From positions 66,566,556-66,630,555 of the forward strand of contig NC_134709.1 in the NCBI RefSeq assembly GCF_043290135.1: a stretch of 64,000 nt of DNA, read 5' to 3'. The position numbers were made by a program, and so were the translations under genes. The stretch comes from Rhipicephalus microplus. Lineage: Eukaryota; Arthropoda; Arachnida; Ixodida; Ixodidae. Under the pieces are notes generated by a model. The model had not been told where the DNA came from. It did not search any database and worked only from the letters and a program-made list of their open reading frames with translations. Below are positions 33,358 to 44,941 of the stretch, piece after piece. Position 1 is the stretch's first letter. The number at the start of each line of letters is the position of its first letter.

Positions 33358-33447
33358 CCATCTGTCCATCCGTGTGTCTGCCTGTGCGTCTGTCCGTACG
33401 CGTTTGTCCATCCGCCTCGCCCCACTCATCATTCTCCTCGTGGATAT

Positions 33448-35790
33448 TGTCACGAGGAATCGCAAGTAATGGGGAGGGGGGGTATTAAACCACCGAGTAG
33501 CTAGCTTCAGAACGATGCGTCAGTCGTCGCTGGTTCTCGAGCAGAGAAGAAGCACGCGATCTTCTTTTTTTTCTCCACATTGAGAGCCGCTCTTCCTGTC
33601 GACCCACTACGTGCGGGTGGCATTATCCCCCCTTTCGTAAAGAAAAAAAAGTCCCAAAAGTGGGAAAGAACAGTACATAGCACCACCCCGATGCTACAAC
33701 ATAGGCACGTGAAAAAAAAGAAATCGGAAATTCTGATAAAGTGAAAGTAGAAATTAACAATCGTGTCAATATAAGGAAAGTCAATGAAGGAAAAAGCAAG
33801 TTCACAAAATTAATAAGAAACCCAAAGAACGGTGTACGGTAAAGAAAAATTTACGAACAACGCGCAATAAATGGTTTCATGCGCAACACATGAACGACGT
33901 CTGGCCTTGGCCGTGACCTGCTCCGTGCCTGCGGTGTTGAGTCCGGAACCACTTCGTAGTTCACGTCACTGATGCGGCGTAACACTTTATGTGAGCCAAT
34001 GTACCAGCTCAGTAACTTTTCACTAAGGCCACGGCGGTGGACGGCCGTCCAAAAGCAAACTTGGTTTCCGGGGTTGTAAAAGAGTTCTCTGTGGCGGATG
34101 TTATAGCGCCGTGCGTCTGCCTGCTGTTGCGGGCCGATGTGCAGTCGCGCGAGCTGCCGGGCTTCCTCAGCACGCTCTGCGAATTCTTCGGCGTCAGATG
34201 CCAACTCGTCTTCGTCTTGACACGGTAGCATAGAGTCCAGCATGGTCTGCACTTCGCGGCCGTAGAGAAGCTGAAATGGCGTGAATCGCGTGGTCTCTTG
34301 CACGGCGGTATTATACGTGAAGGTCACGTAAGGTAAGATCTGGTCCCATGTTTTGTGTTGTACGTCGATGTACATTGAGATGATGTCTGCAAGGGTCTTA
34401 TTCAGTCGCTCGGTAAGCCTGTTGCTTTGCGGATGGTACGCAGTTGTCTTTCGGTGTCTGGTGTTGCTTAGTTTGAAAACTTCGTTCATAAGCTGCTCCG
34501 TGAGTACCGTCCCTCTGTCCGTTATTATACTGGAAGGAGAACCGTGTTGGAAGATGATGTGGCGCATGAAAAATTGTGCTGCCTCAGAAGCCGTGGCTCG
34601 TGGGATTGCTTGCGTCTCCTGCGTAGCGTGTCAAATAGTCAGTGGCGGCGATCACCCATATGTTACGTTTCGAAGACAGGAGAAATGGCCCGAGAATGTC
34701 CATGCCGACTTGGTCGAACGGCGTGCAAGGTGCTTCAATAGGCTGAAGCAAACCAGCTGACTTAACAGATGGTTGCTTTCGGCGCTGACATTCCCGACAG
34801 CTCTGGACGTACTTCTTGACGCTTGCTGAAAGTCCCGGCCAATAAAGCCTCTCGCTCACTTTAGCAAGTGTCCATGAGTAGCCCAGATGACTGGATGTGA
34901 GTTCTTCATCGCAAGGAAAGAGGACGTCGTCTCGCATGTCTCGAGGAACCACCAGGAGGTAAGCATGGTTGTTCAAACGAGCGTTCTTCTTGTGCAGCAC
35001 ACTGTCTCGCAGGCAGGATGACGTCAACGAGCGGGGTAAATGACGTGGTATTATTGCGCCCTGGCCCTCTAAATGATCGATGATTGGACGAATGTCTGCG
35101 TCATCTCGCTGCCGTTTGCTCAAGTCTGATGAGCTAATGACGCCCCCGGAAGTTTTCGTCCTCCTCTGCTTCCTGACTTACTACATGAAGGGGTGCGCGT
35201 GACAGTGTGTCACCGTCTTCATGCTTTTGGCCGGGCTTATGAACAATGGTGACGTCTAATTCCTGCATCCGCATGCTGCACCGTGCTAGCCGTCCTGAAG
35301 GGTCGCGCAGGCTTGCCAACAAACAGAGGGCGTGGTGGTCCGTTGCTATCTTAAAGGGATGACCATAAAGGTACGGGCAAAACTTGGTGATTGCCCACAC
35401 GACTGCGAGGCACTCTTTCTCCATAGTGGAATAAATCACCTCGGCACGGGATAGAGAGCGGCTGGCGTAGGCTGTCACTCTTTCGGTGTCCTCTTGACGC
35501 TGAATGAGCACTCTACCGAGCCCAATGTTACTAGCGTTGGTGTGGACCTCCGTGTCAGCCTCATCGTCGAAAGGAGCGAGAACGGGTGCTCATTGCATGT
35601 GCTGTCGCCGCTCATCAAAAGCTGCTTGTTGCTCGTTTTGTCAGACGAACGGCGTGTCGTCCCTTGTGAGACGATTCAGAGGTACTGCTATCTGTGAAAA
35701 GCCATGAATGAAGGGGCGATAGTAGGCGCACAAACCAAGGAAGCGCCGGATGGTGACCAATCTTGTCACCGTTCTTGTGCGAAGGTGTGT
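33448..35790 (-). mobile_element. 5'-truncated Gypsy element with 3' LTR
   Basis: A 175-bp candidate LTR (33448-33622, TGTCAC...GTGGCA on the + strand) is followed by a polypurine tract (AAAGGGGGGATAA on the minus strand) and pol coding sequence on the minus strand up to about 35790. There the homology stops inside the RT thumb. Gag, protease, most of RT and the 5' LTR are missing. Confidence 0.8.
33851..35790 (-). pseudogene. Gypsy pol fragment: RT end, RNase H, integrase (broken)
   Basis: From 35790 downwards the minus strand reads the RT connection (RRFLGLCAYYRPFIHGFS), then RNase H ([20 protein letters not shown], then [12 protein letters not shown]) ending at 35134. A frame change leads to the integrase zinc-binding region (HLGYSWTLAKVSERLYWPGL, then CRECQRRK), the first catalytic Asp (VGMDILGPFL), the second Asp (IITDRGTVL) and the Glu (NRLTERLNKT), and a C-terminal domain ending at 33851. 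All three integrase acidic residues remain, but frame breaks near 34580 and 35130 and the truncation make it non-functional. It is a different Gypsy lineage from the one at 5.4-10.7 kb, judging by the protein differences. Confidence 0.85.
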
Positions 35791-35966
35791 TGCCTAATTG
35801 TTTCCCAATGGAAGGTTTAATATGGAGTAATTATCTAACCTAGAAGGAGAACGACTTGCGACAAATGTGATTGAGAACGTGTTTCCTGTACCTGTCGATC
35901 AGTTAATGTTTTAAAAAGCACACAGGCAAGACTTACTAAAACGTGTTTAGTACGTGTGGAAATCAC

Positions 35967-36748
35967 TTAAAGGGTCGGTAAACCACCCCAGAGGTCTAAA
36001 TTCATGTGTGGTGGAGAAAATGTGCACGGGTGTACGACGAACATGGAGCCATGAGAATTTTTTGAAACGGTGCAGTAATAGCGGAGTTAGACGCGTTTGA
36101 TCATCGAAACCGTGACGAACACACCTTTCGCTCTCTGCTACGCTTCCCTCCGCTGGTATCCTCTTCCACGCCGCTTTGTTTTCTCGGCGAGCGCCCCTGC
36201 CAATCTCGCGTGGCATATGTCATCGCTGACGCGTTGCTTAAAGCACTGTCCCCTTCCGGTGGCCGCGACTCTAGCCGTCGTCTCCGTCAGTTGCGTGCTT
36301 GTTGGCGAACCGTGGCTGCCGTAAATGTGCCGGTATGGAACCTGCGTTGCGCGCACGCCTTCAAAGGATTGTCAACGGTATAAACCCGTACGAGGACAAG
36401 CCGTGCCTCGCACGTGTTACACGCACGCGGGCAACACGACGAAGAACAACAGGCAGCGCATACAGCTGCTTGCAGACTGGCTGGAAGTCGTAAGTTTTTG
36501 GTCGACCAGTCGCATCATTTATGGCATATTTGACTCGGTGCTTCAGATATGTTGCACGGCACGTCACGCGGAGGCCTGAAAGGCCCGAAAAGGAGGAGGG
36601 ATTGTTTCCTGTAATTTGTGGCGCATCGGCGGCTCGTAGGGCTGCCACGTGTAGAATCGTTGATCGCGACGGCATTTTGCACACGACGCGCGCGTTCACC
36701 TGAAATGCTTGAAAAAAAAATATCAGAGGTGGCTTACGGGCCCTTTAA
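35967..36748. mobile_element. TTAA-flanked non-autonomous DNA element
   Basis: TTAA occurs at 35967-35970 and 36745-36748. The sequence between has inverted ends: AGGGTCGGTAAACCACC on the left and, on the right read inverted, AGGGCCCGTAAGCCACC. This 774-bp element is a second TTAA-type insertion, with termini distinct from the one at 12131-12550. Its GC-rich interior contains several short overlapping frames; none matches a transposase. Confidence 0.65.
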
Positions 36749-37659
36749 AGCAAATGTTTTCTTCTTACAAACCAGAATCTTGCTGGTGAAAATAGGTCTG
36801 TAAGAGAGATGACGTTGTTTCCTGTGCAATAAACCTGAAATCATTATACATGTAGATACTAATTCTAATGATGCCGTTTTCTTTAGGGACGTTTTCAGAG
36901 GATGTGAAGACAGACAGATTAACCTTTTAATCCACAAGAAATTTGTTTTTGTTTGTTAGTTTATCCTTTTTTGTTTACCTTTTGAAAGTCATGTCCAACA
37001 TTTTGATGCTACCTTTTTTTCACTAGATCTGCCTTCGGTATGGCACCACTTGTTTGGTACTCTGACGTTACAATTCAATCTGTTAATTAGTGTTTGATGG
37101 AAACTATCGCCAAAGTGCGATATGTGTGCCAAGACGGAATATAGGGAATGTGTCATGTCTTTGTTTGATCAGCGCACATGAAGCAAGTTTATGGAAGCAG
37201 ATTGGATTATCCTTACCGTATATGTCCATGTGGCCGTGGCGCTGACGAATGCAGTAGTCGGCATATTCAAGACTAAACCTCTAAAACTTTATTTGGCCGA
37301 TATTGTGGCCGGGTAATCGAAAGTAAGAATACAGCAAAACATACTTTACAATGAGCGTCGGCTGTCGATAATTTTGTTCGCTGCAACCATGTCGAAATTT
37401 ATATACGCGGCATCGAATGTTCGAGCATTATCGCTGGTCACCGAGTTTGTTCCTGAATACTTTCAGCTGTTCGCGTATGCGTGCTCAAGCTGAAATGATG
37501 TTCTGAAAACTATCTCGAATGCTCTCTACGACATTTTGGCATGAATTGTATGAGGAAGTATCTACACGTGCAATACGCTGACAAAAACCATGTGTGGCAA
37601 TAAAGAAAAAAAAAACAGAGGCAAGCAGTCATTCGGTGTGCTGTTTTACTTCCCAATGA
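36749..37659. other. Unassigned sequence
   Basis: About 900 bases, AT-rich, without a recognised gene or repeat. Confidence 0.4.
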
Positions 37660-37929
37660 TTGTTGATTGACTGATATGTGGCCTTTAATGTCGCAAAAGC
37701 ACCACATAATTATGAGAAACGCCGTAGTAGAGGCTCCGGGAATTTCGACCACCTGGGCTTCTTTAACGCACAATTAAATCTGGGCACACAGGCTTACAGC
37801 ATTCCGGCCTTCATCGAAAATGCAGCCGCCGCTGCCGGGACTCTACCTCGCGACCTGCGGGTCAGCAGTCGACCCGCAGGTCGCGAGGTAGAGTCCCGAA
37901 TACTTTAGCCACTAGACCTCCACTGTGGG
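37660..37929 (-). repeat. Ruka-type SINE, inverted, with an internal palindrome
   Basis: On the minus strand the head starts CCCACAGTGGAGGTCTAGTG and the body and tail follow to the ATCAGTCAATCAACA end near 37660. Compared with the copy at 27632, the head carries an additional inverted copy of its own B-box region, described separately. Confidence 0.8.
37836..37898. repeat. Perfect inverted repeat (28-bp arms, 7-nt loop) inside a SINE head
   Basis: Arms 37836-37863 and 37871-37898 are exact reverse complements around the loop AGCAGTC. One arm corresponds to the normal SINE head between the A and B boxes; the other is its inverted duplicate. The arms have no mismatch although the SINE body is diverged, so the duplication is young or conversion-maintained. 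Confidence 0.92.
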
Positions 37930-38383
37930 ACTTCCCAGTGGTTGTGTCTGAAGAAAGCTTGTGTGAGGGCTAGCTAGAACGTACTGCAGGAAAAAGCTGC
38001 ACTGCTAAGTTGAGGACGAAAAACTGGACTGGCACAGGGACAGTGCACCTAACAACTGGCGTTTATTGAAAAAAAAAAGCCATAAAAGGGGGGTGCAGCA
38101 ACATTCATAACATTCCACCCTATCTTTTTGGCTATTTCTTGCAATTGGGGCAAGTTGATAGATGCACTTTTCCTGTGTCAGTCAAGTTTTACGTCCTCAA
38201 CTTAGCATCGTAGCCTTTTCATGCGGTTGTGTGTACGTCTGTGGGGGTGTTTACACTCAGTATGTGCCATAGAGACTCGGACTCACCAAAGAGTTCTTCA
38301 ACCAAGCTCGGTTGTAGCACTCCAAAAAATCGATGCTACTGGTTTGAGACCCACGGGGCGGCTTTATGCTCTCTCATACTAGA
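37930..38383. other. Unassigned sequence
   Basis: About 450 bases without a recognised feature. Confidence 0.35.
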
Positions 38384-38453
38384 GTACTCAGAATCGTCAA
38401 CACCTGCGTACTCAGAATCGTCAACACCTGCGTACTCAGAATCGTCAACACCT
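38384..38453. repeat. 24-bp tandem repeat, three copies
   Basis: The unit GTACTCAGAATCGTCAACAC plus CTGC is repeated nearly three times with essentially no divergence. Being a multiple of three it stays in frame and reads YSESSTPA in one frame, but the surrounding frame (38229-38462) has no other coding signs. Confidence 0.85.
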
Positions 38454-39634
38454 TTTTTCTAAACACACTACGACATTCTTTCAAACTTGATTATATTCGA
38501 TCATGGCTTATTGGTACTCCTTGTTTTTTTCTTCTGTTGCTTCACTACGGAATATAGTTGCAAAAGTCGAGTTAATGACGTGAATATGCATTACTACGAC
38601 ACCGACAAACAACTATGCGCTGTAAAATAACTTCCAGAAATTACCCAAAAACTTATTCAGGTAGTATGATTACTCGGAGTATACTCGCTAAAAAAACCTA
38701 ACATGGGTTGAAATTTCGTTTTTCTCCATACTAAAGCTTGTTTAACATGACAGATATCAACTGTCAGTCGTAAAAAAAAAGAACAGGAAAAGAAATGCCG
38801 GAGAACAAACATTGGAGCCTCTTTCAGAGTTAATTTTATTTATTTTGTGTTCTAAAACCCATCTAAAACGTCGATATTGATTAGTCGTATTTGAATACAA
38901 AACATGTCCAGAAACCCAATTGCGACGAAGCGAAATAGTCCCTGCATATGAAAGTTTTCTTCTACACTGGCAGGCTGATCATGATTGTGAGAACGATAGA
39001 CAAAAAATATGCACATACATCATGTGTGAAAAAGAGGCTATACTTCATGGCCATTATCATTAGCGCTAGGACCACTGGTACGTGATATTAACACGTTGTT
39101 TCAGATACGTTTGAGTACAGCCTGCATGCAGCAACGTGATCGTATATTACTGCCGCGAATCTGTTTATGTAACGACCGTTTTTGTCTTCCATCTTTTGAT
39201 GCGGAGTCACAAAACGATTGGCCTTGAGGCTCATATCTCATCTTCAAAGTTCGAATAAAAAATGGTCCATGTCGCAGTTTTCTTACTGAGGCACTTAAAT
39301 GGTCGATTTTTCGTAAACAGTAATATAGCTCTAAAACGCGAAAGAGTGATCCAAGTTCTTTTAAAAGCACAAACAGAACAAAAAACCTAACATGAAACCG
39401 AGTGAAGTTGCACGCCTCTAAATGATCTGTTGTTTGGGGGTTCCCGTGCGGTCAAGGCGTTACAAGAAACGCTTAGAGATAACTTGGTGGGTGTTAAAGA
39501 TGTCAGCCTTCGAAAAAAAACGGCACTGCAACTACTTTGAACTTCGAAGAACGCAACGCAAGTGACCTAAGCCTAAGGGTGTAATCATCAGTATAGCCAC
39601 AACCGCTAGAACCAACTAGCCGGCGTCACCGAAT
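38454..39634. other. Unassigned sequence
   Basis: About 1.2 kb, AT-rich, between the 24-bp tandem repeat and the receptor-like pseudogene. I recognise nothing. Confidence 0.35.
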
Positions 39635-41040
39635 ATGTTAATCAAAATGCTTCTCGTAATCGTTGGTACGCTCTTTTACATCGCCAATGCAATTGGCACG
39701 AACGAACAGGACGTTGCTACGCTTTCGTCACTGTCCGCAAAAAGAGCTGATGTGATTCTGGTGTCCTCCAACAAGCAATGGAAAAAACTGTCATGTGATG
39801 TTTTTGCGCCTATTCGAAAAAGCGGTGACTTTGGCTCCTTATGGAGAAGTGTTTCAGAGTCTATTTGCTGAAGAACATAACACAGGCCAAAAGAAAAGTA
39901 TTGGTCGGCTGCGCTCCGAAATGTACTATCGAAAGCATGGGAGTGACCCTGCAACCAGCGTAGCCCACGAGGGTATGCGCATCGTGGCTCTATGCAAAGT
40001 TTCACCCTGCAAACTTTCCCAACGCCAAGAATACTCCTCTGAGTCTGCCACTTTGCCAGGTTCTTAGAGTTCTGGAAACAAAGGCCGTCCACATAAAAAC
40101 TGCCGGTTGGCCTCTCACGTCATCGGTTAACCATAACCAGTCAGCGGAAGAAATATGGTCAATGTGTCGGATAGAGATCCCTGCAGACATGAAACGCCTT
40201 TCTGGAAAGCATTTGACTGTAATCTGCATTGTCGGCACTTACTATGGCAGTGTCCAAGACTCCTGTGACCACAAGAATATACACTTTATTCTGCAGTGTC
40301 TGCATTAAGTAAATGTTACTGTCGACGTTCGACTTCTTCCGAAGTTTGGAGGCGAACTTGATAGAGCCTTACACCATCACGACTGGGACGTCATCATTCA
40401 GGCGAGCGTACTTGACGCGGAAAGCGTTCTCTTTGCGGACATTCCGTGTGTTGAGATTGTTCGGGAAACGTTCTTTTCTAGGATCAACAATGACCGCGTC
40501 GTCATGCTTTCGCAAGTGGTGCACGATTACTGGCCAATGTTCGCGTCTACCATAGCGCTACTAGTGGTCCTCGCACTAGTTCTGTCTAAATTAGAGGACT
40601 GTCAGCTGCCACCCTTTCAGATATTCATCAAGTCAGTCACGCCACTTCTAGATTCCCTTCTGTTCCGCCGAAGGAACTGTTCAGGTATGGTATCATTGAC
40701 TGCCTTCACTGTGCTATGAGACACGATCGGATCTGCTACATCAGGCTTGCACATCCGTGCCAGTCGCGAGATCGGGTCCGAGAAGTCCAAGTGCTCAAGG
40801 AACACTACAGGCAGCACCTAAGGGGGTTCCAAATGCGTAAAGATATGGCACTGTATCGGCCATGGAGGAGGTTCTTCAATGCTCTTCGAGAGGGCGAAGT
40901 TCTCCGCAATGACCATTCTGACTGCTCACACCTACCTTCAGCCAACCCTGTTCAGTTCGACCTCTTTGGTTTCTTTGTGCAGTTTTGGCTCATGCAGGTA
41001 ATCCTAAGCTGTGTGGTGTGTGTGGCTGAAATTTCAATAT
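39635..41040 (+). pseudogene. Possible ionotropic-receptor-like pseudogene
   Basis: An ATG at 39635 starts a signal-peptide-like sequence (MLIKMLLVIVGTLFYIANA). The reading shifts frame near 39845 and continues in one frame to 40719 with two stops (TAG at 39961, TAA at 40306). The last part resembles an ionotropic receptor layout: a ligand-binding-like stretch (HHHDWDVIIQASVLDA), a transmembrane helix preceded by DYWPMFAS (TIALLVVLALVLSKL, about 40545-40590), then a pore-loop-like LLDSLLFRRR. In another frame, YRPWRRFF followed by ALREGEVLRNDHSD (about 40850-40920) fits the second ligand-binding lobe. The gene is unspliced and broken. Ionotropic receptors are large chemosensory families in ticks, so a dead member is plausible, but the similarity is weak and the assignment tentative. 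Confidence 0.4.
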
Positions 41041-41066
41041 TCCGGTGTTCGCACCGCACTCTTTAG

Positions 41067-41739
41067 TCTCCCACGAATGCCGTAGAAAATGACGGAAGAG
41101 TGTTTCAAAGACTGCGTCGCGAAGAACCCTTTGAAGAGAAGGTCCAAGTTTAGTATAAAACAAACAATGTTGCTACGTTCTGTACACCTGCGAATGTTCA
41201 AAATCCACATTTAATCCACATCATTGGCATACCACAATTCGCAGACTTCACCACAAAATTAATGCTTTTAAGTACGGTTGCTGCCATTATTGATTGACGG
41301 TATCGAAATACAACTCAGCATGATTGCTTGAGTGTGAAATTTTGTGGTAGCATTCGATTGAGCCTATGTTTGCACAATGATGTTTTTATTCTGTTTAATA
41401 CACTGAACAGGCACAGAGGACTCAATGGGTCATCGCGAACTTTTGTTTTCGTTCAAGCTATACAGCTGGTAATTCTCATCCGCACTGAATGTTAAGTACA
41501 ATCCACATAAAGGAAATAAAAGGGTTGGTTCTTCGAAGGATATTTTGACATTACCACTGATGTATCCCCTTGTCCCTCCTGATGCTGTTGTTACCCGTTG
41601 TTACTGCTTCTGTTTGGTGCCCTCCATCTGAGAGGAAAAAAAAAACTGGCGTAACATTCGAATAAATGGGGTACTTTGCAACAAGAGTACATTTATTCTT
41701 AAACGACAGATAATTTTATTATTCTCATTCTAGTTTGTT
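41067..41739. other. Unassigned sequence
   Basis: About 670 bases of AT-rich sequence between the receptor-like pseudogene and the first LINE fragment; no feature seen. Confidence 0.35.
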
Positions 41740-42240
41740 TTCTTTAGGGTACAAACTAGAGGCCTCCCACAAGGATCAGTGTTATTACGACTACAATTTA
41801 TTATTTTACTAGACTCTATTCCTAATGAAATGGACGTGCAAGTGTATGCGTATTCCGATGATATGACGTTTTTTTTTCTACTGATGTAGACATACATTCA
41901 CTTGATCAATGTCTTGAGACGTGTATTAACGTTCTAAAAACGTTGTTAGGAAACAAACTTATTGCTTAATTTAAAAAAAAGTGCGATGTTGGTTTTTCCT
42001 CTGAGTGTTCCAGTCTTTATCGCTTCACTTTATTGGCAAGACGTTACTCCTATGTGGAATCTGTTAAGTATGAGGGGTCACTTAATTATGCTGATAACGC
42101 AATTGGAGTAGGCATATAAAAATATGGCTGCCAAGTGAACACGATCTTTCGTAGACTGGGCAACAAGCGTTCAGGTTAACTCCGTGATGTTGTCATCATG
42201 ATTTACTGCTTGTATATATGCCGAATTTTAGAGTTAGGTT
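41740..42240 (+). pseudogene. LINE reverse transcriptase fragment (Jockey/CR1-like)
   Basis: RT motif 4-5 (TRGLPQGSVLL, then VYAYSDDMTFF, where the second Asp pair is kept as SDD) is readable from about 41750. A degraded continuation reads RRLGNKRSG and YCLYICRILELG in place of the LINE motif I-K-x-YKTYIRPILEYG. It is truncated at both ends, has stops and frameshifts, and is followed directly by a different LINE. Confidence 0.6.
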
Positions 42241-43500
42241 GCGTCTACAGGCCGATCAGCTTGCTCTCTGTAGTATACGAACTATTTACAAAGGTTGTTG
42301 CTAACAGAGTAAAGAAAACATTAGAATGCAATCAACCAAAGAAACAAGCAGGATTTTGAACAGGCTACTCAACAATCCACCACATTCATACTATCAATCA
42401 GGTAATAGAGAAATGCTCAGAATATAACCAACCACTATACATAGCCTTCACAGATTACGAGAAGGCGTTTGATTCAGTAGAGATATCAGCCGTCATGCGG
42501 ACACTGCGTAATCAGGGCGTCGATGAAGTATATATAAACATCCTAAAAGAAATCAACAGGGGATCAACTGCTACCATAGTGCTTCATGAAGAAAGCAACA
42601 GAATACCAATTAAGTAGGGTGTAAGGCAGCGAGACGCAATCTCCCCAATGATATTTACCGCGTGCTTACAGGAGGTTTTCAGAAGCCTAGAATGGGAACA
42701 GTTAGGCATAAGAGTTAATGGAGAGTACCATAGTAACCGGCGATTCGCCGATAACATTACATTGCTGAGTAACTCAGGGGATGAATTGCAACTCATGATT
42801 ACGGAGGTAAACAAAAGGAGCAGAAAGGTGGGTCTTAAAATTAATCTGCAGAAAACGAAAGTAATGTACAACAACCTCGGAAGAGAGCAGCGCTTCGAGA
42901 TAGGTAATAGTGCACTTGAAATTGTAAAAGACTATGTCTACTTAGGACAAGTAATTACCGCGGAGCCGAATCACGAGATTGAAGTAACTAGAAGAATAAG
43001 AATGGGGTGGAGCACATTTGGCAAGCACTCTCAAATTATGACAGGTAGATTGCCACTATCTCTCAAGAGGAAGGTATATACCAGCTGTATCTTGCCGATA
43101 CTTAGCTACGGAGCGGAAACCTGGAGACTTACAAAAAGGGTTCAGCTTAAATTGAGGATGACGTAGCGAGCAATAAAAAAAAATGGTAGGTGTAACCTTA
43201 AGAGACAAGAAGAGAGCAGAGTGGATTAGGAGACAAACGGGGGTTAAGGATATCATAGTTTAAATAAAGAAGAGGAAATGGACATGGGCCGGGCATGTAG
43301 CGCATAGACAGGATAACCGCTGGTCATTCAGGGTAACTAACCGGATTCCCAGAGAAGGGAAGCGGGTTAGGGGGAGACAGAAGGTTAGGTGGGAAGATGA
43401 TATTAAGAAGTTTGCGGGTATAAATTGGCAGCAGCAAGCACAGGACCGGGTTAACTGGCGGAACATGGGAGAGGCCTTTGTCCTGCAGTGGACGTAGTCA
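42241..43500 (+). pseudogene. RTE-like LINE fragment, RT with altered catalytic box
   Basis: The sequence begins in the RT (YRPISLLSVVYELFTKVVAN), shows a stop within QAGF-TGYSTIHHI, then DYEKAFDSVE, and a stop before GVRQRDAISPMIF. The open part 42648-43166 reads RFADNITLLS where active RTs have FADD, so the second catalytic Asp is Asn. It continues with NLQKTKVM, YVYLGQVIT and LKRKVYTSCILPILSYGAE. The element ends with the 3' sequence GTGGACGTAGTCAGGCTGCTG and a trinucleotide tail, as RTE-type tick LINEs do. It is 5'-truncated and inactive. Confidence 0.75.
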
Positions 43501-43501
43501 G

Positions 43502-43532
<31 letters not shown>

Positions 43533-43558
43533 ATGTTGATGACGATGATGATGATGCG
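43500..43558 (+). repeat. (CTG)n/(ATG)n tail microsatellite of the RTE-like LINE
   Basis: CTG units followed by ATG-type trinucleotides directly continue the LINE 3' end, as expected for RTE-clade elements that terminate in short repeats. Confidence 0.8.
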
Positions 43559-43859
43559 TCTCATTTTTGGTGCGCCTGCATACAAACTGCGACCACTGGT
43601 TCTTCTAGAACAAGAATCCCTACGATTATGTTTTGGAACTACCAAAATTTGTCTCAAATAATCATTCATACAGAGAAGCACGCCTGCCTTCTCCTCGTAT
43701 TTGGTTTAACATCCTAACAGTGCGTACATTCCTAAAGATATATGCATCGCCATTGAGGACATCGCAATATATTTCTATTAGTAAACCGATGGTTTTTTAA
43801 ATAGGAAGCATTTCTTAGCGAACTTCGGTGACTTTGAGCTGGGACACTACCTGCCAGCG
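43559..43859. other. Unassigned sequence
   Basis: About 300 bases between the LINE tail and the truncated Gypsy element; no feature seen. Confidence 0.35.
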
Positions 43860-43891
43860 CAACTACGTACCATTTTTTTGAGGGAACCGCG

Positions 43892-44641
43892 TTGATGTGG
43901 TACGAGAATCATGAGGAGAATTCGACCACGTGGGCGAATTTTATGGACGAAATCAAGAAGTGTTTTGGAGATATGACCAAGATAATGAAGCGTGCTGAGC
44001 AGACCCTGAGCCAACGTGCTCAAGTCCCTGGAGAGACATGTAAGATGTATATTGAAGAAGTTCTCAAGCTTTGCAAGGGTGTGGACCCACTAATGACTGA
44101 CGAAGATAAGGTCGGGCATCTTCTTAAGGGCATTGCGGAGGATATCTATCACTACCTTATAGGAAAGGATGACTTGCGGTCGGCCAATGACATTATTCGA
44201 CATTGCCGAACATTTGAGGCCCTAAAAGCTCGGTGCATTTCGGCAAAGTTTGGTAGACTCCCCAACGTCATAACGGTCGCAAGCTTCGACGTAGTCCCTG
44301 CACCCAGCGATCTGGCGTCAACAATACAAGAAATAGTGTGCGAAGAACTTGATCGGCGGGACGCTGCTGCGCCGTCGATAGCACATGGCCACGGTTCTTA
44401 TACGCCAACGGCCCCCGCCTGCGTCCATCAACGCTGCGGGCTTCGTCGACTCAAGGACGCCGGTACAGTTGCGTCATCATGCTTATATGCCTGATCCGCG
44501 AAACGACTCCGTGCAAAGGTCACCCCCTGATAGGGCAGCGTGCCAAGATTATCCCGCTGATCATCTTCTGCAGCGAGTGGGACGTGAAGCACCTGTGTGC
44601 TTCTACTGTGGCGTTCGTGCATATATAGCCCGCTTCTGATC
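43892..44641 (+). pseudogene. Gypsy gag fragment with degraded zinc knuckle
   Basis: The 200-residue open part shows gag features (TWANFMDEIKKCFGDM, KMYIEEVLKLCKGVDP, KVGHLLKGIAEDIYHYLIG). After a frame change near 44490, the nucleocapsid knuckle reads CFYCGVRAYIARF followed by TGA. The His of the CCHC pattern is Tyr and the last Cys codon is a stop, so zinc and RNA binding would be lost. The N-terminal half of gag is missing. Confidence 0.75.
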
Positions 44642-44941
44642 AGAGCGGCATCAGTCACGTGTGCCGCAGTATCAACGACCCCCGGCATCATCACGGCGCG
44701 CAAGTACTCGAAGAGACTATCGCTGGCCACCTGACGGCTACAACCGAACCAACTTCCAACAGACCTTCCGCAGCGATTCGCCGGCTTCTGTGTGGAGTTT
44801 GACGCCACCAGCCTCCTCCCGCCAGCATCAGTCACCATCACCAGGTCGTCGGCGTCTCACTTCTCCTCCTCCGCCGGGAAACTAGACGTCGCGGCCGATG
44901 GAGGTGAGGTCGCCGGACTTTTTCACTGCGTACAAATATGC

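Larger units (their letters stand above)
28416..33440. mobile_element. Older inverted-repeat-bounded repeat interrupted by SCAN-gag copy B
   Basis: The block ATGATGAGTGGGGCGAAGCG at about 28421 has an inverted partner near 33408-33432 (complement of ATGATGAGTGGGGCGAGGCG). Between the arms, outside the inserted LTR element, are CGTCCATC/TGTCC-rich minisatellite-like sequences. The LTR element therefore landed inside an older repeat with inverted ends. Confidence 0.5.

Noticed and set aside
36299..36699. Short frames in the TTAA-flanked element as a possible DNA-binding (THAP-like) exon
   Set aside because: The cysteine and histidine spacing does not fit THAP and overlapping frames on both strands are equally open; GC-rich composition explains them.
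38229..38462. A secreted repeat protein with YSESSTPA repeats
   Set aside because: The 24-bp tandem repeat stays in frame trivially; there is no signal peptide, splice context or conservation to support a gene.
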